Source: Alphaproteobacteria bacterium (lineage in GTDB: Bacteria; Pseudomonadota; Alphaproteobacteria; UBA11136). Taken from it: a DNA stretch of 64,000 nucleotides. Location of the stretch: positions 1 through 64,000 of the forward strand of contig JADHSZ010000002.1 in the NCBI GenBank assembly GCA_016776635.1, given 5' to 3'. The stretch's first letter is position 1; the number at the start of each line of letters is the position of its first letter. Shown here one piece after another: positions 36,540-47,564 of the stretch. The position numbers and the translations under genes were made by a program. The notes below the pieces were generated by a model that worked only from the letters and a program-made list of their open reading frames with translations, was not told where the DNA came from and did not search any database.

Positions 36540-37358
36540 TCAGTGAGCGAGAAGTACCGGGATGGTCATGTTGGCGGTGACGTATTTGGTGACGCTGCCT
36601 ATCACCATTTCACGGATCTTGGAATGGCCGTAGGCCCCCATGATAATGAGATCGGCATTGAGGTTCTTGGCGTTGGCAAGGATGCTCTCACCCACATTCC
36701 CGGTGCCTGATTCGTCCGTCACCACATCCACCAGGACATCATGACGGGACAGAAAATCAACGAATTTCTGTTCCTCCACACTGTCTCGTGAGGTTTTGAC
36801 GACGGTAAACATGGTCACTTTCTCGGCAATTTTCAGCAGCGGCATGGCGTCGCGCACGGCCTGTAGGGATTCCCGGCATCCCTTCCAGGAGATCATAATA
36901 TGGCTGCCGGGCATCAAAACCTTGCACTTGTGGGGGATCACCAGGACCGGGCATCCCGAATAGAGCACCATGTTCTCGGGGATGTGGAAGGTAACGCGGT
37001 CCTCCCTCTCGTCGGCCTTGGCGTGGCTGACGATGACCAGGTCCACGGCCAGGGCATGGTGGCTCAGTACTTTGATATGGTCGCCTTCGCCCATGCGCCA
37101 TTCCACGGGAATGCCCGCCTGGGCGCAGGCTTCCTCTACCTCGGCCTTGATGCTTACGGCCTTTTCGCGGGCAATCTGGGTGGCTTCGGCGAGATAGCCG
37201 ATGGATGCGCCGCGCCCGGCCTGGGGCATGCTGACCGGTGAGGCGTTATAGAGGGCGATAAGGTGGGCCTGGTAGGCCTTGGCCATTTCCAGGGCCATGT
37301 TAAAGCGGGTCATATGGCCTTCGTCGTTGGCCATATGCACCAAAATGGTCTTGTACAT
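36540..37358 (-). CDS. Tandem universal stress protein (UspA)
   Basis: The 272-residue protein has two Usp domains: residues 1-140 (MYKTILVHMANDEGH start) and 150-272, the second with the ATP-binding pattern MGAYGHSKIREMVIGSVT. The first domain lacks this motif, as is usual in tandem Usps. AAAGGAG precedes the ATG at 37358 by 9 bases. Cytoplasmic stress-response protein of unknown target. Confidence 0.9.
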   Translation of the reverse strand: MYKTILVHMANDEGHMTRFNMALEMAKAYQAHLIALYNASPVSMPQAGRGASIGYLAEATQIAREKAVSIKAEVEEACAQAGIPVEWRMGEGDHIKVLSHHALAVDLVIVSHAKADEREDRVTFHIPENMVLYSGCPVLVIPHKCKVLMPGSHIMISWKGCRESLQAVRDAMPLLKIAEKVTMFTVVKTSRDSVEEQKFVDFLSRHDVLVDVVTDESGTGNVGESILANAKNLNADLIIMGAYGHSKIREMVIGSVTKYVTANMTIPVLLAH

Positions 37359-37529
37359 AATCCCGGGCTCCTTTGCCGCCATGGCTTATGCCGATAGGGC
37401 CGGGGAAAAAGCTAGACCCGCCGCCACGCGATTGCAACGCCCATGACGTCCTGCCCCGAATCCGATCATGAATCTGATAACAAATTTGGGACGGTTGATG
37501 CGGGTCCACGGTCCGGATAAATATGGACC

Positions 37530-38051
37530 ATGGAACGCTGGTTGTTTTCCTTCCTGTTTCCTTTTTTCCTGCTTCTCGCGGCGGCGTTCCCGGCCGTTGC
37601 CGATGATCCCGGCGAAGCCCCCGGTAAGACCTCCGATCCGGTTGTCTTTGAAACCTCAAGGCTCGGTATCGACGGCGGCGGGATTGATGGCGGCGGGCGC
37701 ACTCATTCTTTTACGGTGGAACTGGCGCTGACGGCGCGCCAGCGCGCGCGCGGATTGATGTTCCGGGAAAGGCTGGGCGATGACGCGGGCATGCTGTTTC
37801 TCTACGAGGGTGAGGCCCGGCGCACCATGTGGATGGAGAACACCATGGTGCCCCTGGACATGCTGTTTTTCGACAAGGAGGGACGCATACTCCGCATCGA
37901 ACACGCCGCCATGCCCTATTCCCGGCGGCCCATATCTTCGGGTGGCGCGGCACGGGGCGTTCTTGAGCTTTCCGGCGGCACCGCGCGGGGCCTAGGGATC
38001 GTGGCCGGGGATATAATCGTGCATCCGCTTCTTCAAGCCGCCGCCGAATGA
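37530..38051 (+). CDS. DUF192 family secreted protein
   Basis: The 173-residue protein has a signal peptide (ending AVADD, residue about 26) and the DUF192 core: FTVELALTARQRARGLMFRE, GMLFLYEGEARRTMWMENTM, PLDMLFFDKEGRILRI and ARGVLELSGGTARGLGI. DUF192 function is unknown. A short GIDGGGIDGGG repeat sits between signal and core. Divergent from the Usp gene. Confidence 0.88.
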   Translation: MERWLFSFLFPFFLLLAAAFPAVADDPGEAPGKTSDPVVFETSRLGIDGGGIDGGGRTHSFTVELALTARQRARGLMFRERLGDDAGMLFLYEGEARRTMWMENTMVPLDMLFFDKEGRILRIEHAAMPYSRRPISSGGAARGVLELSGGTARGLGIVAGDIIVHPLLQAAAE

Positions 38052-38615
38052 CCGGGGGCAGGGCTCCACGTAGTGGGAGGGGTCTTCCTGCAGGCCGATA
38101 TTTTCCCGGTCATTTCTGCGATCATTTTTCGGGGTAAAGCGCCGGGAAAGAAAGCGGTAGGCAAGAATGACCGGGTAAAAAATGCCCACATAGAGCAAAT
38201 CCGGCAAAAATTGCCGGTTTGCCGCCTGTTCCGCCGTGGCTGTCCTGAATCCCCGGCGCGGGGAGCCCGCCGCCGTATCGAGGGATACCAATGGGGGCAG
38301 GGGAGACAGTGATCTCGGCGCGGTCTGGAACAGCCGCCCCCGCTTTTGCCTGAGGGAAATGCCGGCGGCCTGCTCCGCCACCATGTGGAGGGAGCCGGGA
38401 AGATGAACCTTTGGCGAAACCGAGAGTCCCGAGCGGCGGATCAGATGGGGACTGATGGTCTTTTCCTGGCCGGGCAGAAGCTGGGCGAAGGCGCTGGCAT
38501 TCACGGCGCTCTCTCCGCGGCCGTGATGGTCGGCGGCATGCCTGTGCGGGGCGGGTTTGCGAGGCTGGGCAGCGTCGCCTGGCGGTATCGGCTTAAGCAG
38601 AAAAGGATCATCCAT
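37992..38615 (-). CDS. Possible hypothetical protein (weakly supported)
   Basis: A 207-residue frame fills an otherwise gene-free 680-base gap and overlaps the DUF192 gene end by 60 bases. It has one hydrophobic segment (LPDLLYVGIFYPVILAYRFL, about residue 140) followed by basic residues, and a His/Pro-rich N-terminus that does not look like a folded domain. Competing frames exist on the other strand. If real, it may encode a small membrane protein beginning at a later start. No family recognised. Confidence 0.3.
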   Translation of the reverse strand: MDDPFLLKPIPPGDAAQPRKPAPHRHAADHHGRGESAVNASAFAQLLPGQEKTISPHLIRRSGLSVSPKVHLPGSLHMVAEQAAGISLRQKRGRLFQTAPRSLSPLPPLVSLDTAAGSPRRGFRTATAEQAANRQFLPDLLYVGIFYPVILAYRFLSRRFTPKNDRRNDRENIGLQEDPSHYVEPCPRSFGGGLKKRMHDYIPGHDP

Positions 38616-38734
38616 AACCGCGGGAAAACCTTACATTTTATCATCCGCGACCGTTGCCGAACCGAACCCTGTTCCCACTGGGCTGCCAGTGGGTTTCCAC
38701 CTGATTCCGGGGCCGTGTGTGTTCTGGAATCGGG

Positions 38735-39037
38735 TTAGATGCCCGATCCCAGGGCCACGGAATGGGGCAGGCTCGCCCAGCCTTCGCCCGAGGCCAGATA
38801 ACAGCTGATGCCGTTGGGCAAAGTCATCATGATGGTCCAGGTCGCCCCGTCCTGGGACGACAAAACCTCGATGATGCGGCCGTTTTCGGAAAGGCCGAGC
38901 GCCACCGGCTGTTCGGCGTATTTTCCTTCAAGCTGCGCCAGGGCGTCGAGCCTTGGGGAGCAGCTGTTTTCTTCGGCCGCGGCGGAGACGGTGAAGGCCA
39001 TCATGGTGGCCGCGAAAAGACTCAAAAGGCGTAACAT
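38735..39037 (-). CDS. Small secreted hypothetical protein
   Basis: A 100-residue protein with a clear signal peptide (MLRLLSLFAATMMAFTVSAAAEE) and a mature part with CSPRLDALAQLEGKYAEQPV, GRIIEVLSSQDGATWTIMMT and GISCYLASGEGW. Two Cys could form a disulfide. Similar short periplasmic proteins are common in Rhodospirillales, function unknown. It lies opposite to the following tRNA-Pro. Confidence 0.8.
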   Translation of the reverse strand: MLRLLSLFAATMMAFTVSAAAEENSCSPRLDALAQLEGKYAEQPVALGLSENGRIIEVLSSQDGATWTIMMTLPNGISCYLASGEGWASLPHSVALGSGI

Positions 39038-39187
39038 TTGGACCTCCTACATGCGTGTCCAATGGAGTTACCCCTCCCTGTAGGCACTGACGTCGCAATC
39101 GCCATGCCATGTGCGGCGGTTTTTGCCGTCTTGGGGTTTTTTCGACGCTTGCCTATTTTGCCCAAAAACCCTAGGTTTCCCGAAGCA

Positions 39188-39264
39188 CGGGGTGTAGCGC
39201 AGCCTGGTAGCGCACCTGCTTTGGGAGCAGGGGGCCGGAGGTTCAAATCCTCTCACCCCGACCA
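39188..39264 (+). tRNA. tRNA-Pro (anticodon TGG)
   Basis: Acceptor CGGGGTG/CACCCCG, D arm GCGC/GCGC, anticodon stem CCTGC/GCAGG with loop TTTGGGA (anticodon TGG), T arm with GTTCAAAT, encoded CCA. Close paralogue of the tRNA-Pro at 5171. Confidence 0.97.
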
Positions 39265-39299
39265 GTTTCCCGCCCCATGTCCCGTTCGGGGGAGTGATC

Positions 39300-39593
39300 A
39301 TGGACGTTCGTATCTATCAGCCGGGGAAGACCCCAACCCAGTCGGGCCGCGCCCATAGCCAGGACTGGGTGCTGGAGTCGCGCCGTCCCGGCCGCAAGGT
39401 TCTCGACCCGCTGATGGGCTGGACCGGTTCGAGCGATACCAGCCAACAGGTATGTCTCAGATTCGACAGCCGCGAGGACGCGGTGGCCTACGCCACCCGC
39501 TATCACCTCAGCTATGTGGTGGAGGAGCCCCATAAACCGCGTCCCCGGATCAAGAGCTATTCCGATAATTTCAGTTATAACCGTGTGCGCTGA
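39300..39593 (+). CDS. Complex I NDUFS4-type (ETC complex I subunit) protein
   Basis: The 97-residue protein matches the ETC_C1_NDUFA4/NDUFS4 (AQDQ) family: VRIYQPGKTPTQSGRA, WVLESRRPGRKVLDPLMGWTGSSDT, RFDSREDAVAYATRY and KSYSDNFSYNRVR. In alphaproteobacteria it is an accessory subunit of NADH:ubiquinone oxidoreductase on the cytoplasmic arm. GGGGGAG precedes the ATG by 7 bases. It lies between two tRNA genes; tRNA-Arg follows after 42 bases and may share its transcript. Confidence 0.93.
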   Translation: MDVRIYQPGKTPTQSGRAHSQDWVLESRRPGRKVLDPLMGWTGSSDTSQQVCLRFDSREDAVAYATRYHLSYVVEEPHKPRPRIKSYSDNFSYNRVR

Positions 39594-39635
39594 ATGGCCG
39601 AAAACCCGCGGAGACGGAGCGATTTACCATATCGG

Positions 39636-39712
39636 GCGCCCTTAGCTCAGTTGGATAGAGCGACGGCCTTCTAAGCCGTAGGTCGCAGGTTCGAATCCTG
39701 CAGGGCGCGCCA
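39636..39712 (+). tRNA. tRNA-Arg (anticodon TCT)
   Basis: Acceptor GCGCCCT/AGGGCGC, D arm GCTC/GAGC, anticodon stem ACGGC/GCCGT with loop CTTCTAA (anticodon TCT), T arm GCAGG/CCTGC with TTCGAAT, encoded CCA. Confidence 0.97.
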
Positions 39713-39718
39713 GTTTAG

Positions 39719-39748
39719 CAAAGGGGCCGTTGCCGCGCGGTCCCTTTG
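39719..39748 (+). terminator. Terminator hairpin after tRNA-Arg
   Basis: CAAAGGGGCCG and CGGTCCCTTTG form an 11-bp stem with one mismatch, ending in TATTG. It could serve both the tRNA and, on the other strand, the chemoreceptor gene. Confidence 0.65.
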
Positions 39749-39779
39749 TATTGTCCGCATGGCTCGGGACTGTGCGGGA

Positions 39780-41036
39780 TTACGCTTCTTCGAGATGTTG
39801 AAGGAAGTCGTCTACTTCCGTTCCCAGGGAGGACGATTGGTGGGAGAGTTCCTGAGCCGCGGCTAGAAGTTGTGAGGCGGCGGCGCCGGATTCTTCCGCC
39901 GTCCGCGTCACATCGCCGATTCGCGACGACACTTCCTGGGCGGCGGCGGAGGTTTGCTGGATAGTGCCGGCGATTTCCTGGGTCGCAGAGGATTGCTCTT
40001 CCACGGCGGCGGAGATGGCGGTGGCCGTTTCGCTGATGGATTCGATGGTGCCGCCGATCCCCTTGATAGCCGCCACGGATTCAGTGGTGGCATTCTGAAT
40101 CTCGCCGATTTGGACACCGATCTCGTCGGTGGCCTTGGCGGTCTGGTTGGCCAGACTCTTGACCTCGTTGGCCACCACCGCGAATCCCTTGCCGGCGTCG
40201 CCGGCGCGCGCCGCCTCAATGGTGGCGTTCAAGGCCAGAAGGTTGGTTTGAGAGGCGATGTCGCTAATCAGTTTCACCACCTCGCCGATCTTGCCCGCTG
40301 CCTCGGCCAGCTCTCCGACGCTGGCATTGGTGCGCGTGGCCTCGGCCGCGGCATTCTGGGCGGTCTCATTTGAGGATTCGGCTTGGCGGCTGATCTCATT
40401 GATGGAGGTGGAAAGCTCTTCCGCGGCGGCGGCCACGGTCTGGACGCTGGTGGTGGCTTCGTCGGAGGCCGCGGACACGGCGGCGGCCTGGGTATTGGTC
40501 TCATCGGCGGAGGATGACATGCCACGGGCACCGGTCTCCACCTGCGACGACATCTGGGCCAGGGATTCCACCACGGATTTAATCTTGGTTTCGAAGTTCC
40601 GCGCCAGCATGACCTGTTGGGTGACGACGACGAAGGAGACCATGGCGCCGGAGTAAGCGTCATCCTTGTCCTTGATGGCGTCAATGCGGATATCGATGAA
40701 TTCATCACCGAGCTCTAGCCTGGCGCGATGAGGGAAATTATCCGGGTTGGTGATGTCGGGCGCCGCGGCGGGGCCGCCATGGAAGAAAACCTCGATCCCC
40801 TTGCCGACCACCTCTTCGGCGGTGCAGGGGAGGTGAGCCTCCAGCATCTTCAGCGATTCCTTGGTTGCCAGATTGACGTAGCTGAAAGTGAACCCGTCCT
40901 GGGCATTACACCAGAGAACGTTCTGGGGGACATGGTCCACCATCATCATGGCCGATTCGAACCAGCTCCGGAAGCGCTTGAGCTCATCCTTGCATTTTAT
41001 TAATTCGTCGCCGGCCGTGGAGTCTGTAGATGACAT
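39780..41036 (-). CDS. Soluble PAS-type methyl-accepting chemotaxis protein
   Basis: The 418-residue protein has no membrane span. Residues 1-140 form a PAS-like sensor region ([20 protein letters not shown]). From about 150 to 415 is an MCP signalling domain with the conserved hairpin tip [20 protein letters not shown] and [20 protein letters not shown]. It should form cytoplasmic receptor arrays with CheA/CheW encoded elsewhere. A GAGGAGGGAA Shine-Dalgarno precedes the ATG. It is downstream of, and 345 bases from, a codirectional signalling operon. Confidence 0.92.
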   Translation of the reverse strand: MSSTDSTAGDELIKCKDELKRFRSWFESAMMMVDHVPQNVLWCNAQDGFTFSYVNLATKESLKMLEAHLPCTAEEVVGKGIEVFFHGGPAAAPDITNPDNFPHRARLELGDEFIDIRIDAIKDKDDAYSGAMVSFVVVTQQVMLARNFETKIKSVVESLAQMSSQVETGARGMSSSADETNTQAAAVSAASDEATTSVQTVAAAAEELSTSINEISRQAESSNETAQNAAAEATRTNASVGELAEAAGKIGEVVKLISDIASQTNLLALNATIEAARAGDAGKGFAVVANEVKSLANQTAKATDEIGVQIGEIQNATTESVAAIKGIGGTIESISETATAISAAVEEQSSATQEIAGTIQQTSAAAQEVSSRIGDVTRTAEESGAAASQLLAAAQELSHQSSSLGTEVDDFLQHLEEA

Positions 41037-41381
41037 CCTGCCTGTTCCCTCCTCTTGATAATGGGCCTTTCCCCGCTATATGCGCCGCCCTTTTTCGTCC
41101 CGGTTGTTTACCGGAATCGCTGGATTTCCTGCTGTTTTGAGATAAGTGTTCCCGGGGCACCGCGCCTCAACTTATAGCCAGGCACGATTTTCGAGCAACC
41201 GAAAACAAGGCTACTTTTAAACTGAAAAAATTAAAAATAGTGAAGTGGAGAGAGTGCAACGGTTGTCCGGGCTCGGGCCGTGGCGAGAAAAACAGAAGAA
41301 GATACCGAGGAGGCCGGTGGGGTTTACGGACGGCGGCCGGGGATGGCTCTCGTCAGAGTGATTGCCCTGCCCTGGTTCACT
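41037..41381. other. Gene-free gap between chemoreceptor and signalling operon
   Basis: No frame here resembles a protein. The part next to 41040-41240 is AT-rich and contains the chemoreceptor's leader with a strong Shine-Dalgarno; a promoter is expected but I cannot place it with confidence. Confidence 0.5.
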
Positions 41382-42442
<1,061 letters not shown>

Positions 42443-42443
<1 letters not shown>

Positions 42444-45253
42444 TATATCGCCGCTGCTTTTTCCAGGACTTCCACCAATTTATCAACATTCACCGGCTTG
42501 GTGAGGTAATCGTCAAAACCGGCATCCAGTCCCTTTTTGATATCGGCCTTCATGGCGTTGGCGGAAAGGGCGATGACCTGCATATGGTCGGTCAGGTCCT
42601 GCTCCTGAAGCACTTCGAGGACCTGGAACCCGTCGGTGCCGGGGAGGTTGATGTCCATGAGGATAATGTCGGGATTTTGCGAAAAGGCGGCCTCCAGCCC
42701 ATCTTCCGCCGTGGTCGCCTCCAGCAGGTCAAATTGGGGCAGGCGGGAGATCACCTTGCGCACGAATCTCATGTTGGCGGGGTTATCCTCCACGTAAAGC
42801 ACCTTGATCCGTTTCTCCTGCGCGGTCACGTCGGCGGGGGTGCATTCAATCTGATCCAGAACCGCATCGAGTTCCTGTTCCAGGGCTTCCCCTTCATCGA
42901 ATTCCACCCAGAAATTGGAGCCTTCGCCGGGCACGCTGTCGACGCCGATCTCGCCTTTCATGGCTTCCACCAGCCTCTTGGTGATGGTGAGCCCGATACC
43001 GGTGCCCTCGATGGCGCTGCTTTCGCGGCCTAACCGGTTAAAGGGCTCGAACAGGCCGGGCAGTTGGTCTTGCGCGATGCCGTCGCCGGTGTCGCTCACA
43101 TTAATGCGGATTTTCCCGTCCTCGCGCCGTTCCGGAACTAGAGTCACCTGGCCGCCTTCGTGGTTGTATTTGATGGCGTTGGAGAGGAGGTTGAGCAGCA
43201 CCTGTTTGAGTTTAGTGTAGTCGGCCTTGAGGAAGGGAATCGCCTGCCCCGTGGTCTCGCGGTGAACGGCGATGCCGGAATTTTCGGCCTGAGCCTGGAT
43301 CAGGCCGGCGGTTTCATCCACCAACTGGCTGATATCCACGTCTTCGATGGACAATTCTATCTTCTTGCTTTCGATCCTGGAGAGATCGAGCACGTCATTG
43401 ATGAGATCGAGAAGATGTTTGCCCGATGCCATGATCTGGTCCACGGATTCGCTTTGGTCCTGGTTCAGGGGCGCTTCCCTGTCGGTGACAAGAATTTGCG
43501 AAAAGCCGAGGATGGAATTGAGCGGCGTACGCAGTTCATGGCTCATGCTCGACAAGAACTGGGACTTGGCGTGATTGGCGTTCTCGGCCTCGATCTTCAA
43601 CGCCTTGAGCTTTATTTCCGCTTGCTTGCGTTGGGTAACATCCAGCCCATAGAGATTTATGTCATCGGAAGTTTCGCTGGGCGAGACCACGAAAGAAAAC
43701 ACCCGGCTGCCGCAAGCCACCTCAACATTGGTGGCGGCTTTGCGGTCCCTTGTCAGCACCAACAGTTTGTTCCATCCGCCGGGATCGCATCGGGAATCTT
43801 CCCGTGCCTTCTCGGTGGCGAAGATACCGGCCGCACCGTTGGCGTAAATAATCTTTCCGTCCTTGTCCACGCGCAGTATGGGGTTGGGACTCTCCTGGGG
43901 AAAACGGGCCAGGGATGTGATCTCGGCTTCCGCGTTCTTGCGTTCGGTGATGTCGTGAAACGTCACCACCACCCCGCTCAGCTCGCCGTCTTTTCTGACC
44001 GATGTACTGGTGTATTCAATTGGAAACGAGGCACCGTCCCTGCGCCATAGCACCTTGTCCTCCCTGGCCCCCACTTCCCCCGCTACAGGCGTAAACATGG
44101 CGCACTCCTCGCGAGGATAAGGCCTGCCGTCGGGAGATGTATAGTTCACCAGAGTGTGCATGGGCTGGCCGATCAGTTCCTCTTCGCTATAGCCCAGCAT
44201 CTCGCAGGCGGCGGGATTGGCGAAGATGGTCCTGCCTTCCAGATCAAGGCCGTAAATGCCTTCCTCGGCGGCGGCCAACAACAGCCGGTTCTGTTCCTCG
44301 GCGGCACGAATGATCGCAGTGGCTCTTTCGCGTTCGATCATGCGGCCGATCTGGAGGCCCACCTGATCCAGGGTCTTGAGAAGAGTCTCGTCGGGCTCCA
44401 CGGCTTTCGGGGTGAAGAATTCCAGCACCGCCCCCACCTCGCCCTCCACCATAATCGGGAGCGCGAGCCCGGCCTTGACACCGATGTTTTTTGCCTGTTT
44501 GGCCCGGGGAAAATTGGCATCCTTGGTGACATCGGCAATCCATATGTGCTGTTGGCTCTCGAACACCCGCCCCGGCAGGCCGTGGCCGCGTTTAAGGGAG
44601 GTTTTTTCGGTGACCTTGCGGAAGGTGGCGAATTTTTTCGGGTCCGCGAGATGCCAGATTTTAGTGGGAACAAGCAGGTCCGGGTCATCATCCGAGCGCT
44701 CATAGATATGCCCCACCGGCCATTTCATGAGGTTGCATACGTAGCGCAAGGCCGCCTGCATGGCTTCTTCCGTGCTTTCGGCGGTATTGGCCGTGGTGGC
44801 CACGTTATGCAGCATTTCGATGGAGCGGGTTTTTTCCTTAAGCAGTTCTTCCTGTTCGGCCTTGACCGTTTCATCGCTGATCTGGATGAAACAGCCCGTA
44901 TTGCCTTCTTTAAGGTCATAGGGCTTGACGAAAATACGTTGCACCATGTTGCGGTGGCCTGGTGTCTTGAACGGAAACAGGGTTCCGGAAAGTTTTGATG
45001 ACAATATCGTGGCGCGGTGGCCATCGACGGCCTCGGAAATGGCCGTGAGTATCCGGCTTTTTTTTAATTCCGGGAACAACTTCTCAAGGGTGTGGTTCTC
45101 CGCCTCTTTGCAGCCGATCCCGGTGGTGTTCAGGAACCAGTCATTGGCGAAGATCAGCCGTCCCTGATGGTCGAGCAGCACAATCCCCGTGGCCATCTCG
45201 TTGACAAGGGGGGGCAGGTCCATGGGAAAGGGACAGGAATCTGTCATTTTCAA
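42443..45253 (-). CDS. Soluble PAS-GAF-PAS-PAS hybrid histidine kinase
   Basis: The 936-residue kinase has PAS (about 15-130), GAF (150-305), PAS (320-440) and PAS (445-545) sensors, HisKA with His572 in SSMSHELRTPLNS, an HATPase with NLLSNAIKYNHEGG, DTGDGIAQDQ and GTGIGLTITKRLVE, and a C-terminal receiver (about 815-935; ILMDINLPGTDG). It lacks membrane spans, so it senses a cytoplasmic signal. It follows a CheC-like gene and is coupled to the HD-GYP regulator. Confidence 0.93.
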
Positions 45254-45285
45254 GCTTTTCCACCATCAGGACGGATAAAATGCCG

Positions 45286-45900
45286 TCAGGTCATGAGGGC
45301 GACGTATTTTTTCACCAGTTCCACCAGCGCCGACATGGTGGCCACAGAAACGGTAAGTATGAGATAGCCGCTGATATTTTCCTGCTTCAGGGTGAAATCC
45401 ACATGGATAAAAAGGATGATGCCTTTGCCCTCCTCGCTTTTCCCGAAAACATTCTCGATGGAGGCTTTTTTCCGGAAAGAGGGCAGGTCGGAGGAAATGG
45501 ACACACCAAATTCGTTAGCCAGGGTCCCGAGGAAGGAATTGATGACCAGATTTCCCACCTCCTGAAGCGCTTCCTGTTCAAGATCGACGATTTCATTGGG
45601 CGATATTTCCTCACCCAGAATCAGGCGCACCAGCTCGAGGCTGTTGCCCTCCGGAAAGGCGAGGCAGGAGAGACCGGAAATCGCGCCGCCGAAATCCTGT
45701 TGCACCAGCGTCAGCGGCGGGGCCAGCATATTTTCGGCCTCGGTGGCAATCTCGCTTTCGCCCAAGATCTTTATCCGGGGTACCGAGAGGGTGACCTCCT
45801 GGCCCACCATTTCATTGAGCGCGCCCGCCGAACGGCCCACGGCCATATTGATGATCTCAGTCAGGGCATCATGTTCAATCTCGGAGATTTTCGGACTCAT
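45286..45900 (-). CDS. CheC-like phosphatase
   Basis: The 204-residue protein contains two copies of the CheC/FliY active-site pattern, E-x-x-N: EHDALTEIINMAVGRSAGAL near residue 9 and LEQEALQEVGNLVINSFLG near residue 110. CheC dephosphorylates CheY-P. Its start overlaps the preceding receiver gene by four bases, so that receiver is the likely substrate. No chemotaxis core genes are adjacent. Confidence 0.85.
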   Translation of the reverse strand: MSPKISEIEHDALTEIINMAVGRSAGALNEMVGQEVTLSVPRIKILGESEIATEAENMLAPPLTLVQQDFGGAISGLSCLAFPEGNSLELVRLILGEEISPNEIVDLEQEALQEVGNLVINSFLGTLANEFGVSISSDLPSFRKKASIENVFGKSEEGKGIILFIHVDFTLKQENISGYLILTVSVATMSALVELVKKYVALMT

Positions 45901-46250
45901 GGCTTAAGAAACGGTCCCAGTTTTTCCTTGTCCGCGGGCTTGGCGATATAGCCGATCCCCAGAGCCTCCGCACGGCTGGCTATTTCCTTCTGGATATTGG
46001 CCGTCAGCATGGTAATGCGCAGGGAAGGGTTGGTTCCCTTCATTTTTTCCGCCAGCATCATCCCGTCCATGCCCGGCATGTGGAAATCAAGAATGGCCGC
46101 GTCTATGTGGTTCTCGGCCAGTTTCGCCAGGGCTTCCTCGCCTTCGGCGGCCTCGATAATGGTGGCCTCGGGGATGATCTCGGCGATCACCCTCTTGACC
46201 ATCATCCGCGAGACCTTGCTGTCATCCACGAGCAGTATGGTGCCGGTCAT
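45897..46250 (-). CDS. Single-domain CheY-like response regulator
   Basis: The 117-residue receiver domain has the acidic pair in LLVDDSKVSRMMVKR, phosphoacceptor Asp in AAILDFHMPGMDG, Thr in MLTANIQ and Lys in YIAKPADKEKL. No output domain. First gene of the operon and translationally coupled to the CheC-like phosphatase. Confidence 0.93.
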   Translation of the reverse strand: MTGTILLVDDSKVSRMMVKRVIAEIIPEATIIEAAEGEEALAKLAENHIDAAILDFHMPGMDGMMLAEKMKGTNPSLRITMLTANIQKEIASRAEALGIGYIAKPADKEKLGPFLKP

Positions 46251-46418
46251 AGGCTTTCTTTCGGATTAGAGTATGTGGCCAGCCGCCCGAAGTGAGTCGG
46301 TCCCTGGAGGGGCATCCATATATTTAAGGTAGAATAAGTTAGGATCAGGTTACTTTTTTTACGCCCTTCCATCATAGTAAGAATGCCTGAAAGTAACCGC
46401 CCCCCCCGTGACATTCCG

Positions 46419-47564
46419 TCACATGCCGGCCCCGCCGCCGGTGATGCGGCGACGGCCCAGGCTGTGGCCGTCAATGGCCACGCTCTTGACCACGGCATAG
46501 GCGGACATACCCACCGCCAGTTTCAGCTCCTGGGCGGATTTCGCCGAGAGCCTTGCCCATAGAGGCACACCGATATCGAGCAGCACCTCCATGCGGGAAC
46601 CGGTGTCCGGCTCCATCTGGAGGATGGTGCCGCGATAGATGTTCTGGGCGCCCATTTGCACCGGTTTGCGCGTCGCCAGGGTAACGTCACGGGCGCGGAT
46701 ACGCACCCGCAGGGCGGTGTCCAGGGGCAGGTCCACCCTGGGCGCCAACAATTCCCCGCCGGCAAAAGCCAGGCGGCTGAGGCCGAAGGTTTCATCGTGG
46801 CCGGCCAGCGTGGCGGCGATCACCGAACCGGCCTCGAAACGGCCGGTGAGCGGGCGCAGGTCGAGACGGCTCAGCAACTCCTCCACGTCACCGCTGGCGA
46901 GAACCCTGCCTTCGGAAATCAGCACCATCACATCGGCCAGGCGCACAATTTCCTCCATATTGTGGCTGACATAGATCATGGGGATGCCGGGATCGTCGCG
47001 CAGCCGTTCGAGAAAGGGCAGAATCTCGTTCTTGCGCCCGGCATCGAGAGAGGCCAGGGGTTCGTCCAGCAGCAACAACTCGGGGTTGGAAAGCAGGGCG
47101 CGGCCAATGGCGACGCGCTGTTTTTCACCGCCCGAAAGACCGCCCGGGCGGCGCTCGAGAAGGTGTCCCAGATCGAGCAGCCCGGCAACGCGGTCGAAGG
47201 AAAGTCCGCGGCCGTTTCCCGCCCGCCGCTTCATGCCGTATTCGAGATTGCCGCGCACGTTGAGATGGGGAAACAGCCGTCCCTCCTGGAACACATAGCC
47301 CATGCGCCGCTGTTCGGGGGGCAGGTCGATACCGCGCTCGCTGTCGAAGAGAACCCGGTCCCCCAGAACAATGCGCCCGCGGTCGGGGCGCGCCAGCCCG
47401 GCCATGAGATTGATCAGCGAGGTCTTGCCCGCGCCTGAGCGCCCGAACAGGGCGGTAATGCCCGAAACCGCGCTTTGCCCAGAGATATTGAGGGAGATAT
47501 CCAGGGAAAGCCCGGCCGTGACGTGGCTGATGTCGATCTCGAGCAGGGGAGGGGTCGTGGTCAT
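46419..47564 (-). CDS. modC: Molybdate ABC transporter ATP-binding protein
   Basis: The 381-residue ATPase has Walker A LFGRSGAGKTSL, signature LSGGEKQRVAIGRAL, Walker B ELLLLDEPLASLD, H-loop YVSHNMEEIV, and a C-terminal Mop/TOBE domain (residues about 300-370) typical of ModC. It energises molybdate (possibly tungstate) import. Its start overlaps modB by four bases. Complete. Confidence 0.93.
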   Translation of the reverse strand: MTTTPPLLEIDISHVTAGLSLDISLNISGQSAVSGITALFGRSGAGKTSLINLMAGLARPDRGRIVLGDRVLFDSERGIDLPPEQRRMGYVFQEGRLFPHLNVRGNLEYGMKRRAGNGRGLSFDRVAGLLDLGHLLERRPGGLSGGEKQRVAIGRALLSNPELLLLDEPLASLDAGRKNEILPFLERLRDDPGIPMIYVSHNMEEIVRLADVMVLISEGRVLASGDVEELLSRLDLRPLTGRFEAGSVIAATLAGHDETFGLSRLAFAGGELLAPRVDLPLDTALRVRIRARDVTLATRKPVQMGAQNIYRGTILQMEPDTGSRMEVLLDIGVPLWARLSAKSAQELKLAVGMSAYAVVKSVAIDGHSLGRRRITGGGAGM